Of a DNA stretch of 41,117 nucleotides, positions 25,332 to 33,319 are shown piece after piece. The stretch's first letter is position 1, and every line of letters starts with the position of its first letter. The DNA is taken from NCBI GenBank assembly GCA_019115745.1, contig DXDA01000015.1, positions 1 to 41,117 on the forward strand. Direction: 5' to 3'. The notes beneath the pieces are model-generated. The model saw only the letters and a list, made by a program, of their open reading frames with translations, ran no database searches and was not told the DNA's origin. Source of the stretch: Candidatus Alistipes intestinigallinarum. Lineage in GTDB: Bacteria; Bacteroidota; Bacteroidia; Bacteroidales; Rikenellaceae. The translations under genes were made by a program, and so were the position numbers.

Positions 25332-26243
25332 ATGAAAAGAAGTTTGATGTTGCTGCTTGCAGCCTTTTGCGGGGTCTTCACGGCCGCCGCTCAGGATTTG
25401 ATCGTCAAGACCGACTCGACGAAGATCGAAGCCAAGGTGGTTGAGATCACCCCGGAGAACGTGCGCTACAAGCGCTTCTCGAACCCGGAAGGTCCGACCT
25501 ATGTGCTTCCCGTGATCGAGATCCACTATATCCGTTACGCCAACGGCGAGATGGAATACTATACGCGGAGCATCCCGGCCACGCCGCTGACGCCGGCCAC
25601 GCCGGTTGCGGAGCGCCCTGCAGCGCCGACGGCCCCTGCCGCCCCTGCCGCTTCGGAGGCGATGGCGCAGACGCCCGGCGGGCAGTACGTGCTCAAGGAG
25701 TACGAGATCGGGGAGCTGTACGACCGGGACGGCGTGAAGGGTATCGTGTGCCTGCTCTCGGAGGACAAGCGGCACGGGCTGGTGATCTCGCTGGATGAGA
25801 TCTACCTCCACTGGAGCGAGTTCCGGAAGCCGGACCTGCGCGTGGTGGGGGCCGACAACCGCACCGACGGCATGGACAACATGGAGAAGGTGGCGCGCTA
25901 TATCGAGGCGAACGGCCTTTCGTGGGATGATTTCCCGGCCTTCAAGTGGTGCCGCGACAAGGGTGAGGGTTGGTACCTCCCGGCCATCGACGAGCTGCTG
26001 ACCATCGGCCACAACTACAACGGCGGCACGCGGATGCGCAACGACCGTCAGGCGCGGAACAAGTTCAACGGAGCGTTGAAGGATGCCGGAGGCGAGCGGA
26101 TGGACCGGATGGTTTACTACTTCTCCTCGACGGAGGTGGACGAGAAGAGCGCCCATACCTCGCACATGAGTATCGAACCGCCCTATGTGGTCGATATTCC
26201 GAAATACAACAAATTCCTCGTCCGGGCCGTGCACCGGTTCTGA
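25332..26243 (+). CDS. Secreted two-domain protein with C-terminal DUF1566/lectin-like fold
   Basis: A 303-residue exported protein. Residues 1-20 are a signal peptide ending AAAQD. Residues about 22-80 are a short beta-rich domain (LIVKTDSTKIEAKVVEITPE, then YKRFSNPEGPTYVLP) that recurs in many Bacteroidota exported proteins. A Pro/Ala/Thr linker spans about 83-112. The C-terminal part (about 118-303) shows GWYLPAIDELLTI, the STEVDE strand and the closing FLVRAVHRF typical of DUF1566/C-type-lectin-like modules. Ligand unknown; it may bind surface or matrix material. Single gene, ended by a strong terminator. Confidence 0.8.
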   Translation: MKRSLMLLLAAFCGVFTAAAQDLIVKTDSTKIEAKVVEITPENVRYKRFSNPEGPTYVLPVIEIHYIRYANGEMEYYTRSIPATPLTPATPVAERPAAPTAPAAPAASEAMAQTPGGQYVLKEYEIGELYDRDGVKGIVCLLSEDKRHGLVISLDEIYLHWSEFRKPDLRVVGADNRTDGMDNMEKVARYIEANGLSWDDFPAFKWCRDKGEGWYLPAIDELLTIGHNYNGGTRMRNDRQARNKFNGALKDAGGERMDRMVYYFSSTEVDEKSAHTSHMSIEPPYVVDIPKYNKFLVRAVHRF

Positions 26244-26258
26244 TGCGGAAGCAAGCCA

Positions 26259-26296
26259 AGAAAAAGGCGGATCGTCCAGACGATCCGCCTTTTTCT
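26259..26296. terminator. Bidirectional terminator
   Basis: Perfect stem of 17 bp (26259-26275 with 26280-26296), four-base loop CCAG, A5 on one side and T5 on the other. It serves the secreted protein gene and the convergent glycosyltransferase operon. Confidence 0.9.
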
Positions 26297-26329
26297 TGAT
26301 CCGTTTTCGAGGCCCGGCCTTTTCGTGGT

Positions 26330-26434
26330 TGGGGCGGAATGGAAGCTCCGCGGCGTCCGGCCTGTTGCGCCGTTCGGCCTTCTGCTGTCCCGCCTTCCGC
26401 CGCCCGGGACTGCCCCCCCCTCTTTCTCAAAAAC
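26330..26434 (-). repeat. Purine-rich (sense) tract after the glycosyltransferase operon
   Basis: Plus-strand C/T-rich segment with repeated CCGCC, CTTCCG and CGGCCTT blocks and a C8 run (26413-26420) just before the stop codon. It is similar in style to the tracts after rny, zapA and hisIE. No coding frame is convincing. Confidence 0.5.
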
Positions 26435-27670
26435 TTAGAGGCTCTCGATAAGGGCCCGGAGCTTGGGAATGACGACCTCCCAGCCGTAGTGCTCGCGGAC
26501 GTAGACCGGCCCCTTCTCGCTCATCCGGCTGCGAAGCGCTTCGTCGGAGAGCAAACGATGGAGCTTTTTTCGAAAATCGCGCCCGGAATCGTACCAGAGT
26601 GCCGCGCCGCTGAGCTTGCAGTGGTCCTTCATCACCTCGCACTTCCCGTTCACCAGCACCGGAATGCGGTTGTGCAGGGCTTCGAGCAGCAACAGCGAAA
26701 GACTCTCCATCCTTGACGGGTTAACCATCACCGTGGCGTGACGGATGATCGTATTCTTCTCCGCCTCGCTGACGGCTCCCGTGGCGATCACGGCCGGATG
26801 CTCGGGGATGTGCAGGGACTCCAGCGTGCCGGGCCCGACGAGCACCAGCCGGATGTCATCCCCGTACTCTTCCCGGTATCGGATGAATTCGGGCACCACG
26901 TTGTCGATCTTCTCCGGATGGAGCCGCCCGACATAGAGCACATAGCGCTCGGGCAGCCCGAACTTTTCACGCACGGAATCCCACGGAAGTGGTTCCGCCG
27001 TCTCGATTCCGACCCCGACGATCGAACTCGGCGCCAGGTGCCGGCCGAAGATGCGTCGGCAGAGGCGCTGCTCCGAGGCCGTGTTGAAGGCGATGTGGGC
27101 CACTCGGGTGAAGATGTGCGAGTAGGTGCTGTAATAGAGCGGCTTCTCGGGGTGTGCCGTCGGGATGAGGATGCACTTCTCCGGGGCGGCAAGCGCTGTA
27201 AAGATCGTGGTGGTGAAGTAGTAGCTGATGAGCAGGATGGCCGCATACTCCTGCTTGTGCGTGCGGACGAACGCGGCGAGTGATGGAGCGTACTCTTCAT
27301 AGGAGGTGAAGAAACGCTGCTCGGCTTCGATATTTGACATCCAGACGGGGTGTATCGAGGCCAGCGTCGAGAGTAATCCCAACTGATCGAGCCGATACCG
27401 CAGCCTCCGGGCCCGACATCCGGGCTTCCGCCATTCACGGTATCGCTCGTGGCGGGATTCGCTCTGGAACCGGCGCACGAGAATGCCGTTTTCGAGGCTC
27501 TCCCCGGCCGGGAAATTCTGTTCCGGACATCCGGGATGGCGGATTGTCGTGGTGAGCACCTCGACTTGATAGTAGGGAGCCAGGTGTTCGGCCAGCATCC
27601 GGCAATGGGCTTCGGTCCCGCCGAAGATCCCCTCTCCGTAACGGAAGATGGTAAGCGCGATTTTTTTCAT
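26435..27670 (-). CDS. Glycosyltransferase family 4 protein
   Basis: A 411-residue cytosolic GT-B fold enzyme, predicted to transfer a sugar from a nucleotide donor to a cell-surface glycan. Motifs: GGTEAHCRMLAEHL (17-30) in the N-domain, the donor-side YVLYVGRLHPEKIDN (near 243-257), VLVGPG (near 277) and the EX7E signature in SRMESLSLLLLEAL (near 320-333). Start ATG 27670; the frame stays open upstream into the preceding gene but only as a shadow. It follows the other glycosyltransferase after 5 bases. Acceptor and linkage cannot be told. Confidence 0.9.
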   Translation of the reverse strand: MKKIALTIFRYGEGIFGGTEAHCRMLAEHLAPYYQVEVLTTTIRHPGCPEQNFPAGESLENGILVRRFQSESRHERYREWRKPGCRARRLRYRLDQLGLLSTLASIHPVWMSNIEAEQRFFTSYEEYAPSLAAFVRTHKQEYAAILLISYYFTTTIFTALAAPEKCILIPTAHPEKPLYYSTYSHIFTRVAHIAFNTASEQRLCRRIFGRHLAPSSIVGVGIETAEPLPWDSVREKFGLPERYVLYVGRLHPEKIDNVVPEFIRYREEYGDDIRLVLVGPGTLESLHIPEHPAVIATGAVSEAEKNTIIRHATVMVNPSRMESLSLLLLEALHNRIPVLVNGKCEVMKDHCKLSGAALWYDSGRDFRKKLHRLLSDEALRSRMSEKGPVYVREHYGWEVVIPKLRALIESL

Positions 27671-27675
27671 TTCGA

Positions 27676-28869
27676 TTATAGTTTTTCGAACAGGCGAAGC
27701 CACTCTTGCCCGATGAGCTGCGGGTCGTAGCGCTTCGCGGCGAGGAGCGCCTGCTGGCGGAGTTGTTCTTGTGCCTCCGGATTGTCGAGCAGCTTGTTGA
27801 GCCGGTCGGCATACTTGCGCAGGCTGAATGCCGGGACGATGACCCCGGCCTGTCCGTTGCGGGCGATCTCCCGGATCCCGGCATAGGAGTCGAACGAAAC
27901 GGGAATCACTCCGTACTGCTGGCCTTCCATGAGGCTCATGGGAAGCCCTTCGAAGTTGGAGGTCAGGCAGATGACCGACGCTTCGCGGTAGATGGCGGGC
28001 ATGTCGTCCCGGTATCCGAGGAATCGGACGTTGGCGAGCCCGTAGCGGGCGGCATCGCGTTCGAGTCGTTCGCGCTCCTCGCCCTCGCCGACGATCTGCA
28101 ACTGCCAGTCGGGATGCCGGGGCTCGACCCGCCGCCAGATCTTCAGCAGCCGGTCGACCCGTTTGTGGGTGTGGACCAGCCGCCCGACGTAAAGCACCCG
28201 CTTCTGTTTCTCCGTTTCCGGACCGGGAAGTGCCGGGGTCAGCGGGTTGAGGATGGCCGCAGTCTTTCCTTGTATGATCTCCGGGCCGTATCTCGCAATC
28301 AGGGCGGCATTGAAATCGCGGCGGTATTCTTCGCAGAGCAGCACGCATTTGTCGACGGAGCGCAGCAACCGGGCATAACTTTTCAGAGTCCGTTTCTTCA
28401 GCTTTGGGGTCAGCCAGTAGAGGGGTTTGCGGAGCAGAAGGTATTCGATCCGGCGGGCCAGCGTCGGGTGGGGAATCTGCGATGCCTTCTGTCCCCGGAG
28501 GAGCCGTACCTCCCAGAAGGGTTGGTTGTGCAGGCAGAAGATGACCTTGCAGGAGGTGGCCTGACGAATCACGGTGCCCGGGAACTCCATGACGCCCTGT
28601 ACGATGACGACGTCGACCTTTTCCTGCCGGATCGACTCGATCAGGAACTCTTCGTTGGCTTTGCTTTTGCAGCCTCCGGGTGCGGGAAGAGTCCGGAACT
28701 CGAAGGTCTCCGTGTCCAGAGTGCGGAGCTTCTCGCGGAACAGCTCCCCGGTATAGAGGAGCACTCGGAAGCCGGCTTCCCGGAAAAAACGGGCGAGATT
28801 GAACGTCACGACTTCACCTCCTCCGTATGGATAGCGCCAGTTGAAAAAGGCGATGGTTCTGATGGGCAT
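27676..28869 (-). CDS. Glycosyltransferase family 4 protein
   Basis: A 397-residue GT-B enzyme, first gene of a two-gene glycosyltransferase operon. Motifs: YPYGGGEVVTFNLARFF (12-28), the donor-domain RVLYVGRLVHTHKRVDRLL (near 228-246), LQIVGEGEERERL, and EX7E in SNFEGLPMSLMEG (near 300-312). It is only distantly like its neighbour, so not a recent duplicate. The start (28869) lies within about 10 bases of the predicted transcription start. With the next gene it probably builds part of a polysaccharide or protein glycan. Confidence 0.9.
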   Translation of the reverse strand: MPIRTIAFFNWRYPYGGGEVVTFNLARFFREAGFRVLLYTGELFREKLRTLDTETFEFRTLPAPGGCKSKANEEFLIESIRQEKVDVVIVQGVMEFPGTVIRQATSCKVIFCLHNQPFWEVRLLRGQKASQIPHPTLARRIEYLLLRKPLYWLTPKLKKRTLKSYARLLRSVDKCVLLCEEYRRDFNAALIARYGPEIIQGKTAAILNPLTPALPGPETEKQKRVLYVGRLVHTHKRVDRLLKIWRRVEPRHPDWQLQIVGEGEERERLERDAARYGLANVRFLGYRDDMPAIYREASVICLTSNFEGLPMSLMEGQQYGVIPVSFDSYAGIREIARNGQAGVIVPAFSLRKYADRLNKLLDNPEAQEQLRQQALLAAKRYDPQLIGQEWLRLFEKL

Positions 28870-28880
28870 GTTTTTTCTTT

Positions 28881-28912
28881 CAAAGGTATGAATTTCGGCC
28901 GGGATCACCAAA
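28881..28912 (-). promoter_or_regulatory. Complete promoter of the glycosyltransferase operon
   Basis: -33 TTTG (28909-28912), 20-base spacer, -7 TACCTTTG (28881-28888). The start codon is only 11 bases past the -7 box, so the mRNA should have almost no leader. Confidence 0.8.
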
Positions 28913-28955
28913 TTCGCGGTGATAAAATGGGGCGCTGGAGGAGGGGAAGAGAAAC

Positions 28956-28988
28956 ACAAAGGGCATCTTTTCGAAAGATGCCCTTTGT
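28956..28988 (-). terminator. Terminator after the rpmB-rpmG-DUF4295 genes
   Basis: Perfect 15-bp stem (28956-28970 with 28974-28988), loop TCG or TTCGAA, 27 bases after the DUF4295 stop. The following U run is short (TTTGTGTTTC on the minus strand). Confidence 0.75.
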
Positions 28989-29015
28989 ATTTAAGAGACA
29001 GGCTCTTAAAATACG

Positions 29016-29174
29016 TTATTTCTTCTCGTCGAAGAAATCCTTTACCTGGTCGTTTGCAATGACGCCCTCCTTGAACATGTAGGCTCCGGTCTTGTCCGAC
29101 TTGACCATCTTGATGCACTTGGTGAACTGCTTGCCGGTACCGGTTTTCAGCGTTGCGACTACTTTCTTTGCCAT
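29016..29174 (-). CDS. DUF4295 small ribosomal-cluster protein
   Basis: A 52-residue basic protein starting MAKKVVATLKTGTGKQF and ending DFFDEKK. It matches the DUF4295 family, which in Bacteroidota is encoded directly after L33. Small size, Lys richness and the rpmB-rpmG context suggest a ribosome-associated or ribosomal protein specific to the phylum; no function is proven. It lies 10 bases after rpmG under the same promoter. Confidence 0.92.
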   Translation of the reverse strand: MAKKVVATLKTGTGKQFTKCIKMVKSDKTGAYMFKEGVIANDQVKDFFDEKK

Positions 29175-29184
29175 AGGTGTCTAA

Positions 29185-29367
29185 CTATTTGATTTCACGG
29201 TGTACGGTTACACGCTTCAGGAACGGGTTGTACTTTTTACGTTCGAGACGTTCGGGCGTGTTCTTCTTGTTTTTGGTGGTGATGTAACGGGACATTCCTG
29301 CCACGCCGCTCTCTTTCTGCTCGGTGCATTCGAGGATGACCTGCACTCTGTTGCCTTTCTTTGCCAT
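29185..29367 (-). CDS. rpmG: 50S ribosomal protein L33
   Basis: A 60-residue protein of the large ribosomal subunit, with [12 protein letters not shown] and the C-terminal [15 protein letters not shown] typical of L33. Only one cysteine is present, so this is the zinc-independent (C-) form rather than the CxxC zinc-ribbon form. It sits 11 bases after rpmB. Confidence 0.96.
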   Translation of the reverse strand: MAKKGNRVQVILECTEQKESGVAGMSRYITTKNKKNTPERLERKKYNPFLKRVTVHREIK

Positions 29368-29378
29368 GGATTAGGATT

Positions 29379-29612
29379 TTAGTAGAGGTTTTTGGGAGCG
29401 ACAGCTTCGCGCAGTGCGACAGCGAGCCCTTTCTTGTTGATGGTTTTCATGCCGGCAGCCGACACCTTGAGGGTGATCCAGCGACCTTCCTGCTCGGACC
29501 AGAAACGCTTCGTCTTCAGATTGGGGCTGAATTTGCGTTTGGTCTTGTGGTGGGAGTGGGAAACGTTGTTGCCCACAACGGCCACCTTGCCTGTGATTTC
29601 GCAAACTTTCAT
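29379..29612 (-). CDS. rpmB: 50S ribosomal protein L28
   Basis: A 77-residue protein of the large subunit. Family features are the opening CEITGK, VSHSHHKTKRKFSPNL and the closing SAAGMKTINKKGLA. First gene of rpmB-rpmG-DUF4295, with its own complete promoter 39 bases upstream. Confidence 0.97.
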   Translation of the reverse strand: MKVCEITGKVAVVGNNVSHSHHKTKRKFSPNLKTKRFWSEQEGRWITLKVSAAGMKTINKKGLAVALREAVAPKNLY

Positions 29613-29650
29613 GGTTGTTGATGTTTTTGTTAAAGCCTCTTTAGGGCCTG

Positions 29651-29681
29651 CAAATATACAACCTTTTCGTCAAAACGCAAA
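29651..29681 (-). promoter_or_regulatory. Promoter of rpmB-rpmG-DUF4295
   Basis: -7 TATATTTG (29651-29658) and -33 TTTG (29678-29681), 19-base spacer, on the minus strand. The -33 box overlaps the weak hairpin that may end cinA transcription. Confidence 0.75.
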
Positions 29682-29697
29682 AGCGCCCGGCTTTTTT
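29678..29697 (-). terminator. Possible weak terminator after cinA
   Basis: Short stem AAAAGC/GCTTTT (29679-29684 with 29690-29695) with a GC-rich five-base loop, just beyond the cinA stop. Short and overlapping the next promoter, so uncertain. Confidence 0.4.
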
Positions 29698-29710
29698 TCG
29701 TATCGGGTCC

Positions 29711-30952
29711 CTATTTTCCCTGGAGGACGTCGCGGAGCAGGGAGATGGCGAAGGCGCTGGCGCGGTCGATGACCTGGCTGCGGTCGGCGCCGCACTGACG
29801 GCATACGGCCTTCGTCCCGGCGGGTGACGCGACGGCGATCCAGACGGTTCCGACGGGTTTTTCGGGGCTGCCGCCCGTGGGGCCGGCGATTCCCGTGGTG
29901 GCGACGGCATAGTCGGCGCGGGCGACGCGGCGGGCGCCTTCGGCCATCTGGCGGGCAACCTGTTCACTCACGGCGCCGTAGCGGGCGATGTCGCCGGCAT
30001 CGACACCCAGGATGTCGGCTTTCGCTTCGTTGCTGTAGGCGACCACGCCGCAGCGGAAGTAGGCCGAGGCTCCGGGCATGGCGGTGAAGCGCGAGGCGAT
30101 GACGCCTCCCGTGCAGCTTTCGGCCGTGGCGAGGGTCTGCCCGCGTTCGGTGAGGATGCCGTGGACGAGCTCCTGGATCGAGGCGGTTTCGAATCCGATG
30201 AAGTATTCGGGGATCAGCTTGCGCAGGGTCTCGAACTGGCGGTCGATCTCGCGGGCGACGCTCTCGCCCTCGACCTCGTAGGCCGACAGACGCAGCCGCA
30301 CGGCTCCCGGATTGGGCAGATAGGCCAGCTTGAGATAGGGCGGGAGGGCGTTCTCCCAACTCTCGATGCGTTTGGCGAGCATCGATTCGGCCAGTCCGGC
30401 GGTGATCATCGTGCGGTGTACGATCTGCCGCAGCGAGAAGTGGGCCTTGAGGCGGGGCATGACCTCGTCCTGCATGAGATGCTCCATCTCGAAGGGAACC
30501 CCGGGCAGCGAGACGACGACGTGTCCGTCGCGTTCGAACCACATGCCGGGAGCGGTGCCGTAGGCGTTGAAGAGGACGGTGCAGCACGCCGGGACGAGGG
30601 CCTGCGAGCGGTTCAGTTCGTTGAATTCGATGCCGCGTGCCGTGAGCATCTTCTCGACGTGTGCGGCGACCGTCTCGTCGTAACGCATCTCGCTGTGGAA
30701 GAGCTCTGCAAGGGTCTTTTTGGTGATGTCGTCCTTCGTGGGGCCGAGGCCGCCGGTGATGATCGTGACCTGGTTGTTTTCCAGGGCGCGGGTGACGGTT
30801 TCGACGATTTGCGAGCGGTCGTCGCCGATCGAGATCTTCTCGCGGACGACGATCCCCGCGGCATTGAGGTGCTTGGCGATGGATACCGAATTGGTGTCTA
30901 CGATCTGGCCGATGAGGATCTCATCGCCGATGGTAATGATCGATGCTTTCAT
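29711..30952 (-). CDS. cinA: CinA family: NMN amidohydrolase / ADP-ribose pyrophosphatase-type protein
   Basis: A 413-residue two-domain protein. The N-terminal MoCF-like (COG1058) domain has GDEILIGQIVDTN (9-21) and GGLGPTKDD (67-75). The C-terminal CinA amidase domain has TAESCTGG (276-283) and the later TTGIAGPTGGS. In other bacteria the C-domain is the NMN deamidase PncC and the N-domain an ADP-ribose pyrophosphatase, so a role in NAD salvage is expected. It begins 4 bases after the pyrD stop, so the two share a transcript. Confidence 0.93.
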   Translation of the reverse strand: MKASIITIGDEILIGQIVDTNSVSIAKHLNAAGIVVREKISIGDDRSQIVETVTRALENNQVTIITGGLGPTKDDITKKTLAELFHSEMRYDETVAAHVEKMLTARGIEFNELNRSQALVPACCTVLFNAYGTAPGMWFERDGHVVVSLPGVPFEMEHLMQDEVMPRLKAHFSLRQIVHRTMITAGLAESMLAKRIESWENALPPYLKLAYLPNPGAVRLRLSAYEVEGESVAREIDRQFETLRKLIPEYFIGFETASIQELVHGILTERGQTLATAESCTGGVIASRFTAMPGASAYFRCGVVAYSNEAKADILGVDAGDIARYGAVSEQVARQMAEGARRVARADYAVATTGIAGPTGGSPEKPVGTVWIAVASPAGTKAVCRQCGADRSQVIDRASAFAISLLRDVLQGK

Positions 30953-30956
30953 GGAT

Positions 30957-32201
30957 TTATGCCTGTTTTCCGGGGTGCTCCGGGGCGCCTTCCGCCGACA
31001 TCGCGGCGGGCTCTCCGGAGGTTCCGGATGCTGTTTCTGCGGGTGTTTCCGAATGCCCAGCAGGGGCCTCCGCCGCAATGGCGGAAGTTTCGGCGGTTTC
31101 GGGGGCTTCGGCGGTTTCCGGAGCCTTTGCTTCGGCGTCGGCCTTTGCCGCCTCGGCCTGACGGCGCTCCTCGTCGGCAATCAGCGCGCGGCAGATCTCA
31201 CCGACCAGCCCCGGACCTTCGTAGATGTATCCGGTGTAGAGCTGGACGAGGTCGGCCCCGGCGTCGAGCATCGCCCGCACGTCGTCGGGGGTCATCAAGC
31301 CGCCCACGCCGATGATGGGGAACGTTCCGCCCGAGCGGGTGTGGATGCGCCGGACGATCTCCACGGCGCGGCGGGTCAGCGGAGCGCCGCCGAGGCGTCC
31401 GTTGCCGATCTCTTCGAGGGCCTCGGCGCTGGTCTGCAAACCCTCCCGGCGGTGTGTGCCGTTCGTGGCGACGATGCCGTCCAGAGGCGTTTCGAGCAGG
31501 ATGTCGGCGATGCGGTCGACCACCTCGTCGGGCATGTCGGGCGAGACCTTGAGCATGATGGGGCGGTACTGGTTCTGGCCGCGCCGGAAGTCGAACAGGG
31601 GTTCGAGGATGCGGAGGATCTGCTCCCGGGTGTGGGTCGAGCCTTCGCGGCAGGCGTTGTCGCAACTGATGTTGACCGAGAAGTAATCGGCGTACTGGTA
31701 GAGATTGCGGAAGAGTTTCAGGTAGTCGGCCGGGGCATTCTCGACGGGCGTTGCGGTGTTTTTGCCGATGTTGCAGCCGACGATCACGCCGTCGTGGGGT
31801 TTGCGCAGGTGGCGGATGGCCGCTTCGAGGCCGCGGTTGGCGAGTCCGATGCGGTTGATGATGGCGCGGTCCTTGGGGAGCCGGAAGATGCGGGGACGCG
31901 GGTTGCCGGGCTGCGGCTGCGGGGTGATGGTTCCGATCTCCACGAATCCGAAGCCCATCGCCGCAAGCTCCCGGAAAGCCTCGCCGTTGCGGTCGAATCC
32001 GGCGGCAAGCCCCACGGGGTTGGCGAAGCGGATGCCGAAGACTTCGCGTTCGAGGGCGGGGTGCTCCACGGCGTAGCACTTGTGCAGCAGCCAGCGCCCT
32101 CCGGGAATCCATCCGACGAGGCGCAGGAACAGGAGCACGATGCGGTGTGCCCGCTCGATCGTGAGCGAGAAGAGCAGGGGCTTTATGATCTTACGGTACA
32201 T
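30957..32201 (-). CDS. pyrD: Quinone-dependent (class 2) dihydroorotate dehydrogenase with Ala/Glu-rich tail
   Basis: Oxidizes dihydroorotate to orotate in pyrimidine synthesis, at the membrane with quinone as acceptor. The 414-residue protein starts with the amphipathic membrane-binding helix (MYRKIIKPLLFSLTIERAH) of class 2 and has GLAAGFDRNGE (64-74), the VGCNIGKN loop (141-148) and the flavin GVGGLM site (298-303). The active-site stretch reads NISCDN with Cys180 where E. coli has NISSPN with catalytic Ser175. Residues 346-414 are a low-complexity Ala/Glu/Pro/Thr tail absent from the E. coli enzyme. First gene of pyrD-cinA. Confidence 0.93.
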   Translation of the reverse strand: MYRKIIKPLLFSLTIERAHRIVLLFLRLVGWIPGGRWLLHKCYAVEHPALEREVFGIRFANPVGLAAGFDRNGEAFRELAAMGFGFVEIGTITPQPQPGNPRPRIFRLPKDRAIINRIGLANRGLEAAIRHLRKPHDGVIVGCNIGKNTATPVENAPADYLKLFRNLYQYADYFSVNISCDNACREGSTHTREQILRILEPLFDFRRGQNQYRPIMLKVSPDMPDEVVDRIADILLETPLDGIVATNGTHRREGLQTSAEALEEIGNGRLGGAPLTRRAVEIVRRIHTRSGGTFPIIGVGGLMTPDDVRAMLDAGADLVQLYTGYIYEGPGLVGEICRALIADEERRQAEAAKADAEAKAPETAEAPETAETSAIAAEAPAGHSETPAETASGTSGEPAAMSAEGAPEHPGKQA

Positions 32202-32210
32202 AATTGCGGG

Positions 32211-32218
32211 CAAAGGTA
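32211..32218 (-). promoter_or_regulatory. Promoter -7 box of pyrD-cinA
   Basis: TACCTTTG on the minus strand, only 9 bases before the pyrD ATG, so the mRNA is predicted to be nearly leaderless. No clear -33 box. Confidence 0.6.
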
Positions 32219-32236
32219 ATGAAAAAAAGCCAATCT

Positions 32237-33232
32237 CTAAAAGTATTCGCGGCGGTATTCGTAGTGGTCGCGCAACTCCTCGAAGCGGGAGACGTCCGCT
32301 TTCAGACGGCGGCTTTCGGCCTCGATGTCGTAGACCTGCGGAATGGTCCGGCAAAGTTCCTGCCACGAAATCGGGCGCGGCACGGAGGGCGTCACCTCGG
32401 GCGGATACCACCCTTCGAGCGGAAGCCCGAAATGGCGGCTCAGCGCCGCCACCGCGAGGGCCGTGGCATTGGCCTTTCCCTGCAGGGAGTACCCGGCGAT
32501 GTGGGGCGTTGCGAGGAGGGCCCGGTCGAGCAGCGCGGGGTCGAGGGCGGGTTCATGCTCCCAGACGTCGAGCACCCATTGCAGCGGACTCCGGAGCAGG
32601 GCTTCGCCGTCGACGACCGCACCCCGCGAGGAGTTGAGGACGACGGCCCCGGGCTTCATCATCCGGAAGAGACGCTCGCCGGCCATGTGGCGGGTCGTGT
32701 CGTCGAGCGGGGTGTGGAAGGTGAGCAGGTCGGCCTCCCGAGCCACCGCGTCGAGCGGGAGGAAGCCGCAGTGCTCGCGCTCCTCGCGCGGGGGGTCGCA
32801 GCAGAGAACGCGGAAACCCCACGCTTCGGCATAACTTTTGACCAGTGAGCCGACGTGTCCGACGCCGACCACCCCCAGCGTCCGCTCTTCGGGCTTCCAG
32901 CCCTGGGTGCGGGAGAGACGGGCGAGCGCGGCGGCAACCCACTGCAGCACGCCGCGGGCGTTGCATCCGGCGGCCGTGGCCACCTCGATGCCGTTCCGGG
33001 CGCACCAGTCGAGGTCGATGTGGTCGAATCCGATGGTTGCCGTGGCGATCATCCGCACGCGGGAGCCCTCCAGAAGCCGCTCGTCGCAGCGCGTCCGGGT
33101 CCGGGTCACCAGCGCATCGGCCTCGCGGACGTCGTCGCGGGTTATTTCCCGCCCGGGGAGATAGCGCACTTCGGCGAAGGGTTCGAGAACCCCTTTCAGA
33201 AATGGAATGGCATTATCGGCTACAATCTTCAT
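32237..33232 (-). CDS. pdxB: 4-phosphoerythronate dehydrogenase
   Basis: NAD-dependent 2-hydroxyacid dehydrogenase of the DXP-dependent pyridoxal-phosphate pathway. The 331-residue protein begins MKIVADNAIPFLKGV. It has the ATIGFDHIDLDW substrate-domain motif, the nucleotide-binding GVVGVGHVGSLV (near 119-130), the HTPLDDTT stretch, NSSRGAVVDGEAL with the family Arg, and ATPHIAGYSLQGK with the catalytic His. The short C-terminal domain is the PdxB-type dimerization region. The frame stays open far upstream but the start at 33232 fits the promoter. Single gene, divergent from the ureohydrolase. Confidence 0.93.
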   Translation of the reverse strand: MKIVADNAIPFLKGVLEPFAEVRYLPGREITRDDVREADALVTRTRTRCDERLLEGSRVRMIATATIGFDHIDLDWCARNGIEVATAAGCNARGVLQWVAAALARLSRTQGWKPEERTLGVVGVGHVGSLVKSYAEAWGFRVLCCDPPREEREHCGFLPLDAVAREADLLTFHTPLDDTTRHMAGERLFRMMKPGAVVLNSSRGAVVDGEALLRSPLQWVLDVWEHEPALDPALLDRALLATPHIAGYSLQGKANATALAVAALSRHFGLPLEGWYPPEVTPSVPRPISWQELCRTIPQVYDIEAESRRLKADVSRFEELRDHYEYRREYF

Positions 33233-33274
33233 GATATTCGGAACTATCCCGCCGTTAATCTGCGGACGGATGCG

Positions 33275-33282
33275 CAAATATA
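33275..33282 (-). promoter_or_regulatory. Promoter -7 box of pdxB
   Basis: TATATTTG on the minus strand, 42 bases before pdxB, only 12 bases from the divergent box at 33295-33302. Confidence 0.6.
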
Positions 33283-33294
33283 GGTAAAAATTAG

Positions 33295-33302
33295 TACCTT
33301 TG
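33295..33302 (+). promoter_or_regulatory. Promoter -7 box of the ureohydrolase-nhaA operon
   Basis: TACCTTTG, 17 bases before the ATG at 33320. Divergent with the pdxB promoter; their upstream elements must overlap. Confidence 0.65.
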
Positions 33303-33319
33303 TCTCTCAAAAGCTCGCT

